From the NCBI RefSeq assembly GCF_014138285.1, contig NZ_JACGXN010000008.1, positions 62,001 through 126,000 of the forward strand: a DNA stretch of 64,000 nucleotides, given 5' to 3'. Shown piece after piece: positions 34,251-44,009 of the stretch. A program made the position numbers and the translations under genes. The notes beneath the pieces were generated by a model that did not search any database, was not told the DNA's origin, and saw only the letters and a program-made list of their open reading frames with translations. Source of the stretch: Phyllobacterium myrsinacearum (GTDB lineage: Bacteria; Pseudomonadota; Alphaproteobacteria; Rhizobiales; Rhizobiaceae). Each line of letters opens with the position of its first letter. Position 1 is the first letter of the stretch.

Positions 34251-35354
34251 ATGGGTTTCAAATGCGGCATCGTTGGCTTGCCCAATGTCGGCAAATCGAC
34301 GCTTTTCAATGCGCTGACCAGGACAGCTGCCGCACAGGCCGCAAATTATCCGTTCTGCACCATCGAGCCGAATACGGGTGAGGTTGCGGTTCCTGATTCG
34401 CGCCTGCAGGCAATTGCCAAGATCGGCAAGTCGGCCAACATCGTCCCGACCCGCATCAGCTTCGTTGACATTGCCGGTCTGGTACGTGGTGCCTCCAAGG
34501 GCGAAGGCCTCGGCAACCAGTTCCTTGCCAACATCCGCGAAGTCGACGCGGTGGTGCATGTTCTGCGCTGCTTTGAAGATGACGACATTACCCATGTTGA
34601 AGGCCGGATCGATCCGGTCTCCGACGCGGAAACGGTCGAGACGGAATTGATGCTTTCGGACCTTGATAGTCTTGAGCGCCGTATCGTGCAATTCCGCAAG
34701 CGCGCGGGCGTCAAGGACAAGGAAGCACTCACCGTGCTTCCCGTCATGGAGCAGGCACTCTCCCTTTTGCAGAGCGGCAAGCCCGTACGCTTCATGCTGA
34801 ACGGCATTGCGCCTGACGATCTGCTGATTCTGCAGGGCCTCAATCTTCTGACGTCGAAACCCGTGCTTTACGTTTGCAACGTGGCTGAAAGCGATGCTGC
34901 AACCGGCAACGAACACACTGAAGCCGTCGAGGAAATGGCGACAGCCCAGGGCGCCGAGACGGTCACGATCTCCGCTGCGATCGAAGCCGAAGTTGCACAG
35001 CTGCCGGATGAAGAGGCCAAGGAGTATCTTGATGCGATGAACCTGGATGAGCCCGGTCTCGATCGCCTGATCCGCGCCGGCTATAAGCTCCTGCATCTGA
35101 TCACTTATTTCACCGTTGGGCCGAAGGAAGCCCGCGCCTGGACCGTGGAACGTGGCTCAAAGGCACCGCAGGCTGCCGGCGTCATCCATACGGACTTCGA
35201 GCGCGGCTTTATCCGTGCGCAAACCATTGCCTATAATGACTACGTTACTTTGGGCGGAGAAGTTCCTGCCAAGGAAGCAGGCAAGGCACGCGACGAAGGC
35301 AAGGAATATGTCGTGCAGGACGGCGATATCATGCTGTTCCGTTTCAATACATAA
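34251..35354 (+). CDS. ychF: Redox-regulated ATPase/GTPase YchF
   Basis: A 367-residue Obg-family P-loop NTPase. G1 is GLPNVGKST (9-17), G3 is FVDIAGLVRGASKGEGLGN, and the C-terminal TGS-like domain (TYFTVGPKEARAW to VQDGDIMLFRF) is complete. YchF prefers ATP and binds the ribosome, acting in stress and translation. AAGGATCGCAGATT precedes the ATG. It is the last of the rplY-pth-ychF run. Confidence 0.97.
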   Translation: MGFKCGIVGLPNVGKSTLFNALTRTAAAQAANYPFCTIEPNTGEVAVPDSRLQAIAKIGKSANIVPTRISFVDIAGLVRGASKGEGLGNQFLANIREVDAVVHVLRCFEDDDITHVEGRIDPVSDAETVETELMLSDLDSLERRIVQFRKRAGVKDKEALTVLPVMEQALSLLQSGKPVRFMLNGIAPDDLLILQGLNLLTSKPVLYVCNVAESDAATGNEHTEAVEEMATAQGAETVTISAAIEAEVAQLPDEEAKEYLDAMNLDEPGLDRLIRAGYKLLHLITYFTVGPKEARAWTVERGSKAPQAAGVIHTDFERGFIRAQTIAYNDYVTLGGEVPAKEAGKARDEGKEYVVQDGDIMLFRFNT

Positions 35355-35380
35355 GACGCATTTCTGCCCCTTGAACCAAA

Positions 35381-35414
35381 TGCGCTCATGCCTATTATAT
35401 CAGGCATGAGCGCA
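35381..35414 (+). promoter_or_regulatory. Perfect 13-bp inverted repeat over the maoC start codon
   Basis: TGCGCTCATGCCT (35381-35393) and its exact complement AGGCATGAGCGCA (35402-35414) flank an 8-base loop. The hairpin buries the CAGG and ATG (35406) of the first maoC gene and starts 27 bases after the ychF stop. It may regulate translation, act as an operator, or limit readthrough; no long T run follows. Confidence 0.6.
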
Positions 35415-35876
35415 TACAATCCCCGATATGCTTACGAAGATTTCACGGTTGGCAGCGAATGGCCGCTGCCCGCTAAATCGGTCGAAGCCAGCGAAATCAT
35501 CGATTTTGCCAGTCAGTTTGATCCGCAACCCTTCCATCTGGATGAGGCTGCCGGAAAAGCCAGTATTCTTGGCGGCCTAGCTGCCTCCGGCTGGCACACG
35601 GTTTCCATGTTCATGCGCATGATGTGCGATGCCTACCTTCTCGATTCTACATCGCAGGGAGCGCCGGGTATCGACTACGCCAAGTGGAAGAAGCCGGTCC
35701 TTGCCGGAGACACGCTGACCGGCAAAAGCACGGTCCTGGATCGGCGTGTTTCCAAATCCAAGCCAAACCTCGGCTTCGTCACACTCCACCACGAAATCTA
35801 CAATCAGCACGGCGTGGTCGTCTGCGAGCTGCAGAACACCGGCATGTTTACATTGCGGGAGCCCGTCGCAGCATGA
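35406..35876 (+). CDS. MaoC family dehydratase (first of two)
   Basis: A 156-residue hot-dog-fold protein. YEDFTVGSEWPLPAKSVEAS begins the domain, and the hydratase-type motif with Asp and His reads FASQFDPQPFHLDEAAG, as in R-specific enoyl-CoA hydratases. The start is ATG 35406 or ATG 35388; both are part of a 13-bp inverted repeat, so start choice is open. Its stop overlaps the start of a second MaoC gene by 4 bases (ATGA). The two proteins probably form a heteromer or act on related acyl-CoAs. Confidence 0.85.
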   Translation: MSAYNPRYAYEDFTVGSEWPLPAKSVEASEIIDFASQFDPQPFHLDEAAGKASILGGLAASGWHTVSMFMRMMCDAYLLDSTSQGAPGIDYAKWKKPVLAGDTLTGKSTVLDRRVSKSKPNLGFVTLHHEIYNQHGVVVCELQNTGMFTLREPVAA

Positions 35877-36346
35877 GTGCAACTCTGCAATCGCTGATCG
35901 GGATCGAACGGGATCTCGGCACCCACACATTCACCGCCGAGGAGATCATCACCTTTGCAGGGAAGTATGATCCACAACGCTTTCACGTGGATCCGGAAGC
36001 AGCTAGGAAAAGCAACTTCGGTGCGCTCTGTGCATCCGGCTGGCACACAACAGCCATGTGGATGCGGCTGAATGTGGAAGACATGAAACGCCAGATCAAG
36101 ACGGCCATGGAGCGTGGTGAAAAACCGCCGCAGTTCGGACCTTCGCCGGGCTTCGAGGACCTGAAATGGCTGAAGCCTGTTTACGCCGGCGACACGATCC
36201 GCTTTACCCGGACTCTGAATGGATTTCGCGAGCTGCAATCGCGCCCCGGATGGGCCATGATGCAGATGTCATCAGCCGCTTATAACCAGAACGACCAGAA
36301 GGTTCTGGAGTTCAACAGCGCCGCGTTGATTCTGCTGGTTGAATAA
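35873..36346 (+). CDS. MaoC family dehydratase (second of two)
   Basis: A 157-residue hot-dog-fold protein related to its upstream neighbour: LGTHTFTAEEIITFAGKYDP then QRFHVDPEAA (Asp/His site), and ASGWHTTAMWMR corresponds to ASGWHTVSMFMR in the first. The shared pattern indicates tandem duplication followed by divergence. ATG 35873 overlaps the preceding TGA, giving translational coupling. Substrate unknown; fatty-acyl or branched acyl-CoA is typical for the family. Confidence 0.86.
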   Translation: MSATLQSLIGIERDLGTHTFTAEEIITFAGKYDPQRFHVDPEAARKSNFGALCASGWHTTAMWMRLNVEDMKRQIKTAMERGEKPPQFGPSPGFEDLKWLKPVYAGDTIRFTRTLNGFRELQSRPGWAMMQMSSAAYNQNDQKVLEFNSAALILLVE

Positions 36347-36363
36347 ACGCCCGTAGAGCGCGC

Positions 36364-36909
36364 TCAGTGCCCTTCATAGGCAATGAGCGTGCGGACGTTA
36401 ACCCCAAGTGCCTCGAGCTTCTTGCGGCCTCCCAGATCCGGCAGATCGATGATGAAACAGGCGCTGACGATATCCGCACCCATCTGCTGCAAAAGCTTGA
36501 CCGCTGCTTCTGCCGTTCCACCTGTGGCAATCAGGTCATCAACGAGAATGACCTTCTCGCCCGGCACGATCGCATCGCGGTGCATCTCCATTTCGTCAAC
36601 GCCGTATTCCAGACTGTAGGCAATGCGCACCGTATCATGCGGCAGCTTGCCCTTTTTGCGGATCGGCACGAACCCTGATGAAAGCTGGTGCGCCATGGCA
36701 CCCCCTATGATGAAGCCGCGTGCTTCCACACCGGCAACCTTGTCGACCTTGCCGCCCGCGTAAGGGTGAACCAGCTCATCGATCGCCCGCCGGAAGGCCC
36801 GCGCATTTCCCAGCAAGGTCGTGATGTCGCGAAACATCACACCGGGTTTGGGGTAATCGGGAATATTACGAATGGCATCCACCAGCGTCTGCTTCAGTGT
36901 TGAATCCAC
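36364..36909 (-). CDS. apt: Adenine phosphoribosyltransferase
   Basis: A 181-residue type I phosphoribosyltransferase salvaging adenine to AMP with PRPP. The PRPP-binding motif [14 protein letters not shown] (about 120-133) is intact, and FRDITTLL and EARGFIIGG match APT. It starts at GTG 36909, supported by AAGGAG seven bases upstream. It lies downstream of petC with a terminator between, and converges on the second maoC gene. Confidence 0.96.
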   Translation of the reverse strand: MDSTLKQTLVDAIRNIPDYPKPGVMFRDITTLLGNARAFRRAIDELVHPYAGGKVDKVAGVEARGFIIGGAMAHQLSSGFVPIRKKGKLPHDTVRIAYSLEYGVDEMEMHRDAIVPGEKVILVDDLIATGGTAEAAVKLLQQMGADIVSACFIIDLPDLGGRKKLEALGVNVRTLIAYEGH

Positions 36910-36960
36910 GTCGTTGCTCCTTCGTGCCAGCAGGCCAGTTTAACGGTCCTGCACCGCAAA

Positions 36961-36984
36961 AGAAAAGGGCGCCGAGCGCCCTTT
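36961..36984 (-). terminator. Terminator of the petABC operon
   Basis: Stem AAAGGGCGC (36964-36972) with GCGCCCTTT (36976-36984) closes on CGA; on the minus strand it leads into a T-rich stretch. It lies 24 bases after the petC stop. Confidence 0.85.
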
Positions 36985-37007
36985 CCGGATCAGGTATAAT
37001 TGACCGA

Positions 37008-37877
37008 TCAATGTTCGATATCAGCCCAGATACGGCGCTTGGCGACATAGATCAGGCCGGCAAACAGAACGAGGAAGATCATGACACGGAAGCCGGTCTT
37101 CTTGCGTTCTTCCAGATGCGGCTCGGCAGCCCACATCAGGAACGCCGAAACGTCTTGCGAGTACTGAACCAGTGTCTGAGGCGAACCATCATCATAGGTC
37201 ACCTGGCCATCCTGCAAAGGCTGGGCCATTGCCAATGACTTTGCGGCGATGAAGTAAGGGTTGTAGTGCGTTCCCTCTGGAATCTTCATGCCTTCCGGCG
37301 GCGTCTGGCCGAAACCGGTGAGCAACGCGTGAATATAGTCCGGTCCGCCTTCCTGATACTGTCCCCAGACGATGTCGATCAGGAACTGCGGAAAGCCACG
37401 CTCTACAGCGCGGGCCTTGGCGATCAGCGAGAAGTCAGGCGGAGCCGCACCATTGTTGGCGGCGGCAGCAGCCTGTTCATTGGCAAACGGCGACGGGAAA
37501 TGATCGGCAGGAATGGCCTTGCGGGTGAACATCTCACCTTCCGCATTCGGACCGTCCTGCACTTCATACTCAGCGGCGAATGCCTTGACCTGTGCTTCGG
37601 TATAACCGAGTTCCGAAAGCGAACGGAAAGCCACCAGCTTCATGGAATGGCAAGCGGAGCAGACTTCTTTGTAGATCTTCAGACCGCGCTGAAGCTGCTG
37701 CTTGTCATAGGTGCCGAATGGTCCAGCGAAAGACCACTTCATCTCTTCCGGATGCTTGATCGGGAAGTGCGTTGGCTCAGCAGCGTTGTGAGCTGCTTCC
37801 TCTGCAAACGCACCACCACCGAAGGCCAGCATGGTTCCAAGACCAGCAGCTGCGAGACCGAGGAGGATTTTTTTCAT
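37008..37877 (-). CDS. petC: Cytochrome c1 of the bc1 complex
   Basis: A 289-residue exported cytochrome of respiratory complex III. A signal peptide (KKILLGLAAAGLGTMLAFGG) is followed by the haem c site CSACH (73-77), an axial-ligand region with Met in KSLAMAQPL, and a C-terminal membrane anchor (VMIFLVLFAGLIYVA). ATG 37877 follows AAGGACTC. It is third in petA-petB-petC, 20 bp after petB. Cytochrome c1 is separate from cytochrome b here, unlike the fbcH fusion of Bradyrhizobium. Confidence 0.97.
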   Translation of the reverse strand: MKKILLGLAAAGLGTMLAFGGGAFAEEAAHNAAEPTHFPIKHPEEMKWSFAGPFGTYDKQQLQRGLKIYKEVCSACHSMKLVAFRSLSELGYTEAQVKAFAAEYEVQDGPNAEGEMFTRKAIPADHFPSPFANEQAAAAANNGAAPPDFSLIAKARAVERGFPQFLIDIVWGQYQEGGPDYIHALLTGFGQTPPEGMKIPEGTHYNPYFIAAKSLAMAQPLQDGQVTYDDGSPQTLVQYSQDVSAFLMWAAEPHLEERKKTGFRVMIFLVLFAGLIYVAKRRIWADIEH

Positions 37878-37897
37878 CGGAGAGTCCTTCACGTTTC

Positions 37898-39196
37898 TCA
37901 GCCTTTGGTTTCCGGAGCGGCAGCAACACCTGAGGGCCGGCCGCCACTCTTGGTTTTTGCAAGCACGGCTTCCGTGATCGAGTTCGGTATGCGGCGCGGC
38001 GTTTCGATCAAACCCAGCAACGGCATGATGATGATGAAGAAGCCGAAGTAGAACGCGGTGCCGAGCTGCGAAAGGAGCGTGTAGACGCCTTCAGCAGGAC
38101 GCGAACCGAGCCAGCCGAGCATGATGGCATTGGCAACGAAGATCCAGAAGAACAGCTTGTACCAAGGGCGGTAAACAGCCGAACGAACCTTCGATGTGTC
38201 GAGCCATGGCACGATGAACAGGATCGCGATCGAGCCGAACATGGTCAGAACGCCACCGAGCTTCGAGTTGATCGGTCCGATGTTGAAGGTGATGGCGCGC
38301 AGCATCGCGTAGAACGGCAGGAAGTACCATTCCGGAACGATATGGGCCGGTGTCTTCAGTGAATCAGCCGGAATGTAGTTGTCCGGATGGCCCATGTAGT
38401 TCGGCATGTAGAAGACGAAATAGGCAAAGAGGATGAAGAACAGCGACAGCGCAAATGCATCCTTGAGAGTTGCATAGGGCGTGAACGCAACCGTGTCCGT
38501 CTTCGACTTGACTTCAATACCGGTCGGATTGGTCTGGCCGGTAACGTGCAGCGCCCAGACGTGCAGGATAACGACACCGGCGATCATGAAGGGCAGCAGG
38601 TAATGCAGCGAGAAGAAACGGTTCAGGGTTGGATTATCCACGGCAAAACCACCGAGCAAAAGCTGCTGAATCGGGTCGCCGATGACAGGGAAAGCCGTAA
38701 AGAAGCCGGTGATAACAGTCGCACCCCAGAAGGACATCTGGCCCCAAGGCAAGACGTAACCCATGAAGGCAGTCGCCATCATCAGGAGCAGGATGATAAC
38801 ACCGAGGATCCACAGGAGCTCACGCGGCGCCTTGTAGGAGCCGTAGTAGAGACCGCGAAAAATATGAACCCAGACGGCCAGGAAGAACATCGATGCGCCG
38901 TTGGAATGCAGGTAGCGCAGAAGCCAGCCCGAATTCACATCACGCATGATCTTTTCAACGGAGTTGAAAGCCAGACCCGTATCGGCCGCATAATGCATGG
39001 CCAGGACGACGCCGGTGATGATCTGTGCAACCAGCATGATCGCCAGAATGCCGCCGAACGCATAGGCATAGTTGAGATTGCGCGGAACTGGATAGGCAAC
39101 GAATGAATCATAGATCAGACGCGGCAACGGAAGTCGCGCATCGACCCATTTTTCGATACCTGTGTTCGGCGTATAGGATGAATGTCCACCGCTCAT
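37898..39196 (-). CDS. petB: Cytochrome b of the bc1 complex
   Basis: A 432-residue integral membrane subunit carrying the two b haems and the quinol sites. The paired His ligands lie in helices B and D ([40 protein letters not shown]), and the Qo-site region includes the PEW motif in [11 protein letters not shown]. About eight or nine membrane spans. GGGGGAGACACGAC precedes ATG 39196, 21 bp after petA. Confidence 0.98.
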   Translation of the reverse strand: MSGGHSSYTPNTGIEKWVDARLPLPRLIYDSFVAYPVPRNLNYAYAFGGILAIMLVAQIITGVVLAMHYAADTGLAFNSVEKIMRDVNSGWLLRYLHSNGASMFFLAVWVHIFRGLYYGSYKAPRELLWILGVIILLLMMATAFMGYVLPWGQMSFWGATVITGFFTAFPVIGDPIQQLLLGGFAVDNPTLNRFFSLHYLLPFMIAGVVILHVWALHVTGQTNPTGIEVKSKTDTVAFTPYATLKDAFALSLFFILFAYFVFYMPNYMGHPDNYIPADSLKTPAHIVPEWYFLPFYAMLRAITFNIGPINSKLGGVLTMFGSIAILFIVPWLDTSKVRSAVYRPWYKLFFWIFVANAIMLGWLGSRPAEGVYTLLSQLGTAFYFGFFIIIMPLLGLIETPRRIPNSITEAVLAKTKSGGRPSGVAAAPETKG

Positions 39197-39217
39197 GTCG
39201 TGTCTCCCCCTGGAACC

Positions 39218-39781
39218 TTAGCCGATCTTGATGACGGTGTCGGAAATGAATGAAAGTGGCGGGACAGGCAGGTTTTCCGGTGCGGGACCGGAACGGATGC
39301 GTCCAGCGGTATCGTACTGTGAGCCATGGCATGGGCAGAACCAGCCACCGAAATCACCCTGCTGGCCAAGTGGAATACAACCGAGATGGGTGCAAACACC
39401 GATCATGACTAGCCAGTTTTCCTTGCCCTTGCCGGCGCCGCGATCCCCATCGGTCGCCTGAGCATCGCTTGGCAGATTGGCATTGCGCGCAATCGGATCC
39501 TTGAGCTGGCTCAGCTGAACGTTGGTCGCGTCCTCGATTTCCTTCGGCGTTCGGTTGCGAATGAAAACGGGCTTGCCGCGCCACTTGACCGTCAGGGACA
39601 TGCCCGGTGTCAGCGCTGAAACATCAACTTCGATGGACGAGACTGCCAGCGTGGATGCATCCGGTCTCATCTGATCGATAAAGGGCCACGCAAAGGCGCC
39701 CACACCGACCACACCGGCCATACCTGTCGCAATATAGAGGAAGTCACGCCGTGTCGGCTCGGTCGTATCGTGTGCGCTCAC
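39218..39781 (-). CDS. petA: Rieske iron-sulfur protein of the bc1 complex
   Basis: A 187-residue Rieske subunit. A twin-arginine signal-anchor ([21 protein letters not shown]) precedes the cluster-binding motifs CTHLGC (Cys130, His132, Cys135) and CPCHG (Cys149, Cys151, His152). It carries electrons from quinol to cytochrome c1. It begins with GTG at 39781 behind AAAGGAA. First gene of petABC; the 235-bp region upstream up to the ABC gene holds its promoter, which I could not fix. Confidence 0.97.
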   Translation of the reverse strand: MSAHDTTEPTRRDFLYIATGMAGVVGVGAFAWPFIDQMRPDASTLAVSSIEVDVSALTPGMSLTVKWRGKPVFIRNRTPKEIEDATNVQLSQLKDPIARNANLPSDAQATDGDRGAGKGKENWLVMIGVCTHLGCIPLGQQGDFGGWFCPCHGSQYDTAGRIRSGPAPENLPVPPLSFISDTVIKIG

Positions 39782-40016
39782 GGGGCCTGTTCCTTTCCGA
39801 ATAACAACGCCGCAGGAGAGTCCACTTTGTCACTAGAATAGACGACTGGCCCACAAAATGAGCCGCGCGGATTCCCCAGCATATTGCGTGGTTTCTAAGC
39901 ATGTCGCTTGAGCTTGTCCAGCCTGACAGAGCCACAAGGGCAGGATGTCGCAGGGATAAGTCGCCACACCTTTTCCACTCTTTGGCCATGAATCTGTTCG
40001 GCTTTTGCGAGCGATG

Positions 40017-41867
40017 TCATATGCGGCCGATAAAGCCACCCGATTGGCGCGCCCAAAGTCCAGCATAGAGGCCGTTGGCGGCGATTAGTTCCTCGTGGCT
40101 GCCACTCTCGACAATTCGCCCCTCATCCATGACCACCAGCCGGTCAAGCGCCGCTATCGTCGACAGGCGGTGTGCGATGGCGATGACTGTCTTGCCGCGC
40201 ATCAATCGGTAGAGATTGTCCTGAATCGCCGCTTCCACTTCCGAATCGAGCGCCGATGTCGCCTCGTCCAGAATGAGAATCGGTGCGTCTTTCAGCATCA
40301 CCCGCGCAATGGCGATGCGCTGCCGCTGGCCGCCGGAAAGCTTGACGCCCCGCTCGCCCACATGCGCATCGAAACCATGCCGCCCCTTGGGGTCGGTCAA
40401 GGCGGCAATGAAGGTTTCGGCCTGCGCATTTTCCACGGCCTGCCGCATCAATTCGTCGGACGCGTCGGGCCGGCCGTAGAGAATGTTGTCACGTACCGAA
40501 CGGTGCAGCAGCGACGTATCCTGCGTCACCATGCCGATATGCGCGCGCAGCGAGTCCTGCGTGACATGCGCAATATCCTGACCGTCGATCAAGATGCGCC
40601 CGCCCTGCACGTTGTAGAAACGCAGAAGTAGATTAACCAGCGTCGACTTGCCTGCACCGGAGCGCCCGACAAGGCCGACCTTTTCGCCGGGAAGGACGCT
40701 CAGCGACAGACTGTCGAAGACGGGCTTCGAACTGTCATAGTGAAACTGTACGTTGTCGAAGCTGATGGCGCCCGCGGGCACGGTGAGCTTCGTCGCATCC
40801 GGACTGTCGACAACGGTTACCGGCCGCGCCAGCAGCTCCATTGAATTCTGGATCGTGCCGTAGTTGCGCAAGAGGCCATTGAGGTTGGCCATTGTCCGTC
40901 CCAAAAGCATGCTCAACCGCAGGACAAGGCCGAGGGTGAAAGCGATTGCACCCGGCGTGATCTCCGCCTTCAGCCACAGATCAATCGAAACGACAGCCAC
41001 GGCGCAGATCATCACGCCACTGGTTGCACCAAGCGCAATACGGATTCCGCTCAGGCCGCGCGTCAACGGGATTATGGCATCGAGCCAGCGCTGCATGCCC
41101 TGACGCATATAGGCGTCATCGCGCTCCGCACTGCCGAACAGTTTCAATGTCTGGATATTGCTGTAGCCGTCGACGAGCCGACCCGTGACAACTGAACTCG
41201 CTTCGGCTGTTTCCGCCGCTGCCCGGCGCACACGCGGCAGGAAATAACGGGCGATCAGGCTGAACACCGCTAGCCAGACAATAACGATTGTGGCCAGCCG
41301 CCAATCAAGATCACCGATCAATGCGATCGTGGTGACGCTGTAGACGATGCAGATCCAGATGGCCTGCAGGAGCGTCATCATGAAATCGCCCACCGCCTGC
41401 CCGGTGGCCCAGACCTTGGTGACGATGCGCCCGGAAAAGTCATTCTGGAAGAAGGCGAGGCTCTGGCGATAGGTGTGCAAATGCGCCTGCCAGCGCACCA
41501 GATTGAAAAAACCAGGCACGACAGTCTGCTCTTCGACCAGTGCGGACAGCGTCAGGATGATTGTCCGAGCGACCAGGACACCTGCCAGCATCAGCAGGAG
41601 CGGCGTGCCGTGATCCTGCATCAAGCCCTGCCAGCCCTTTGCAGGATTGACCGATGCCAGAATATCGACGAGCCCGCCAAGAAACCAGAACAGGCCGGCT
41701 TCCGTCAGCGCCACCAGTCCGCCGAGTACCAGCACTGCGAAAAAAGCGGCCTTTGCCTGCCGGACATAGAACCAGATGAACGGAAAGGGCCGCGACGGAA
41801 CATGATCCGCCGGAGGTGCGGCGTAGGGATCAATCCAGCTTTCGAAAAGACGGAAAACATTTCTCAT
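40017..41867 (-). CDS. ABC exporter, fused permease and ATPase (paralog 1)
   Basis: A 616-residue half-transporter with an N-terminal six-helix membrane domain (about 35-330) and a C-terminal ATPase: Walker A GRSGAGKST (401-409), signature LSGGQRQRIAIAR and Walker B ILILDEATSALDS. It belongs to the multidrug/lipid exporter group that works as a dimer. A second 616-residue exporter is encoded just upstream with near-identical ATPase segments, so the pair may form a heterodimer. A terminator between them suggests separate transcripts. Substrate unknown. Confidence 0.92.
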   Translation of the reverse strand: MRNVFRLFESWIDPYAAPPADHVPSRPFPFIWFYVRQAKAAFFAVLVLGGLVALTEAGLFWFLGGLVDILASVNPAKGWQGLMQDHGTPLLLMLAGVLVARTIILTLSALVEEQTVVPGFFNLVRWQAHLHTYRQSLAFFQNDFSGRIVTKVWATGQAVGDFMMTLLQAIWICIVYSVTTIALIGDLDWRLATIVIVWLAVFSLIARYFLPRVRRAAAETAEASSVVTGRLVDGYSNIQTLKLFGSAERDDAYMRQGMQRWLDAIIPLTRGLSGIRIALGATSGVMICAVAVVSIDLWLKAEITPGAIAFTLGLVLRLSMLLGRTMANLNGLLRNYGTIQNSMELLARPVTVVDSPDATKLTVPAGAISFDNVQFHYDSSKPVFDSLSLSVLPGEKVGLVGRSGAGKSTLVNLLLRFYNVQGGRILIDGQDIAHVTQDSLRAHIGMVTQDTSLLHRSVRDNILYGRPDASDELMRQAVENAQAETFIAALTDPKGRHGFDAHVGERGVKLSGGQRQRIAIARVMLKDAPILILDEATSALDSEVEAAIQDNLYRLMRGKTVIAIAHRLSTIAALDRLVVMDEGRIVESGSHEELIAANGLYAGLWARQSGGFIGRI

Positions 41868-41980
41868 GCGGTGCAGAAGCCTTTCTGGGTCAGACGTGCA
41901 GCGCGCGACTGAAAAGATACTTTTGAGTGAGTCCCCTCGCCGGTCAAATTAAAGTTCGTTCAGATATTCTCCGGCAAAGA

Positions 41981-42009
41981 AAAACGCCTCCCGGCAGGAC
42001 CGGGAGGCG
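41981..42009 (-). terminator. Terminator after ABC exporter paralog 2
   Basis: A perfect 10-bp stem, CGCCTCCCGG (41985-41994) with CCGGGAGGCG (42000-42009). On the minus strand it runs into TTTT and more T-rich sequence, 29 bases after the stop of the upstream exporter gene. Confidence 0.92.
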
Positions 42010-42037
42010 GCATCTTGGTACGGAGAATCAGACCTGA

Positions 42038-43888
42038 CTATTCCGCCGCTTCCTGCTCGTCATCCAATCCGAGGAAGCCTCCGGACTGCCGGGCCCAGAG
42101 ATTGGCATAGATGCCATTGGCAGCGATCAGCTCCTCATGGCTGCCACTTTCCACGATCTTGCCCTTGTCCATCACCACGAGGCGATCGAGCGCTGCAATG
42201 GTCGACAGGCGGTGTGCGATGGCAATCACGGTCTTTCCCTGCATCAGCCGGTAAAGATTGTCCTGGATGGCGGCCTCCACTTCCGAGTCGAGCGCAGAGG
42301 TTGCTTCGTCCATGATGAGGATCGGTGCATCCTTGAGCATGACCCGGGCGATGGCGACACGCTGGCGCTGCCCACCGGAAAGCTTGACGCCACGCTCGCC
42401 CACATGGGCATCATATCCACGCCGCCCCTTGGGATCGGACGCTGCCTCGATGAATGCCTCCGCCTGTGCATTCTGCACGGCCTGACGCATCAGTTCTTCC
42501 GAGGCATCGGGCCTGCCATACAGCACATTGTCCCGGATCGAGCGATGCAGCAGCGAGGTATCCTGCGTGATCATGCCGATATGTTCACGCAGTGAATCCT
42601 GCTTCACCTTCGCGATGTCCTGACCATCGATCGTGATGCGACCACTCTCCAGGTCGTAGAACCGCAAGAGCAGGTTGACGAGCGTCGACTTGCCCGCACC
42701 CGACCGCCCGACAAGCCCGATCTTTTCACCGGGGCGAATGTCGAGGGACAGACGATCAATGACGCCGGCGCCCTTGCCATAATGGAAGCCAATCGCCTCG
42801 AAGCTGATCGCACCGGCAGTTACCGCCAGTTCCGGCGCTTTGGGAACATCCGTGACAAGCCGTGGCAGCGAGATAGAGGTTATGCCGTCTTCCACCGTGC
42901 CGATATTCTCGAACAATGCCGACATTTCCCACATGATCCACTGCGACATGCCGTTGAGACGCAGTACAAGGCCGATACCGACCGCAACGGCACCAACCGA
43001 GATGGCGGAGCCGAGCCATAGCCAGATCGCAATACTGCTCACCGAGAACAAAAGGAGACAGTTCATCGCGTAAAGCGTGACGTGGAAACCGGTCACCATG
43101 CGCATCTGCGTGTAGGCGGTCGACAGGAATTCCTCCATTCCCTCGCGGGCATAGCTTTCCTCCCGCTTGGAATGGGAGAAGAGCTTGACCGTGGCGATGT
43201 TGGTATAGCTATCCACAATACGCCCCGTCATGGACGACCGGGAATCTGCCTGCGCCTTGGACGCAACCTGCAGCTTCGGGATGAAATACCACATCAACCC
43301 GACATAGGCTGCCAGCCAGACCAGAAACGGTATCATGAGACGCAGATCTGCAGCGGCGGCAATGATCAGCGTGCCGCTGAAATAGACGATCACATAATTC
43401 AGGACATCAAGCAGCTTCATCACCGCTTCACGTACGGCAAGCGATGTCTGCATGAGCTTGGTGGAAATCCGTCCGGCGAACTCGTCCTGAAAGAACGTCA
43501 TTGACTGGCGCACGACATAACGGTGCACGAGCCAGCGAATCCGCATGGGATAATTGCTCAGCAGGGTCTGATGGATAACCAGCGAATCGAACAGCACGAT
43601 AGCCGGCATCAGGATGAGTACAACACCTGCAAGCAACGCGAGCTTCCAGCCTTCCTGCGCAATGAACGTCTCGCGCGACTGGCTGGACAGCCAGTCGACG
43701 ACATTGCCCATGAACGCATACATGGACACTTCAAGGACAGCGATCGATGCGGTGCATACCGCCATGACGGCGAGCCATGGCCAGACACCGCGTGTATAAT
43801 GCAAACAGAACGCAACCAGTGTTTTGGGTGGCTCACGGGGCTCGGCAGCTGGAAACGCATCAAGCCTTTGTTCAAACCAGCGAAACAT
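42038..43888 (-). CDS. ABC exporter, fused permease and ATPase (paralog 2)
   Basis: A 616-residue exporter half with six membrane helices and a C-terminal ATPase: GRSGAGKST, LSGGQRQRVAIAR and ILIMDEATSALDS. Length and long ATPase stretches are shared with the neighbouring paralog, while membrane domains differ more, as expected after duplication with new substrate choice or heterodimer formation. The tail is acidic (GLDDEQEAAE). AGAGGTTAGATA precedes ATG 43888. Divergent from the trmL region. Confidence 0.92.
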   Translation of the reverse strand: MFRWFEQRLDAFPAAEPREPPKTLVAFCLHYTRGVWPWLAVMAVCTASIAVLEVSMYAFMGNVVDWLSSQSRETFIAQEGWKLALLAGVVLILMPAIVLFDSLVIHQTLLSNYPMRIRWLVHRYVVRQSMTFFQDEFAGRISTKLMQTSLAVREAVMKLLDVLNYVIVYFSGTLIIAAAADLRLMIPFLVWLAAYVGLMWYFIPKLQVASKAQADSRSSMTGRIVDSYTNIATVKLFSHSKREESYAREGMEEFLSTAYTQMRMVTGFHVTLYAMNCLLLFSVSSIAIWLWLGSAISVGAVAVGIGLVLRLNGMSQWIMWEMSALFENIGTVEDGITSISLPRLVTDVPKAPELAVTAGAISFEAIGFHYGKGAGVIDRLSLDIRPGEKIGLVGRSGAGKSTLVNLLLRFYDLESGRITIDGQDIAKVKQDSLREHIGMITQDTSLLHRSIRDNVLYGRPDASEELMRQAVQNAQAEAFIEAASDPKGRRGYDAHVGERGVKLSGGQRQRVAIARVMLKDAPILIMDEATSALDSEVEAAIQDNLYRLMQGKTVIAIAHRLSTIAALDRLVVMDKGKIVESGSHEELIAANGIYANLWARQSGGFLGLDDEQEAAE

Positions 43889-44009
43889 TATCTAACCTCT
43901 TTCGGGCAGCAGTCCCGGCAAAAAATGCGAGACAGGAATAAATCCGGCGCAGACTGGCGGTTACTGCGCTTGGGTTGCCGGAGCATGATCAAAGTAGAAG
44001 GAGACATAC

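Noticed and set aside
33846-35096. A 416-codon minus-strand frame opposite pth and ychF
   Set aside because: Antisense to two well-conserved genes with intact active-site motifs.
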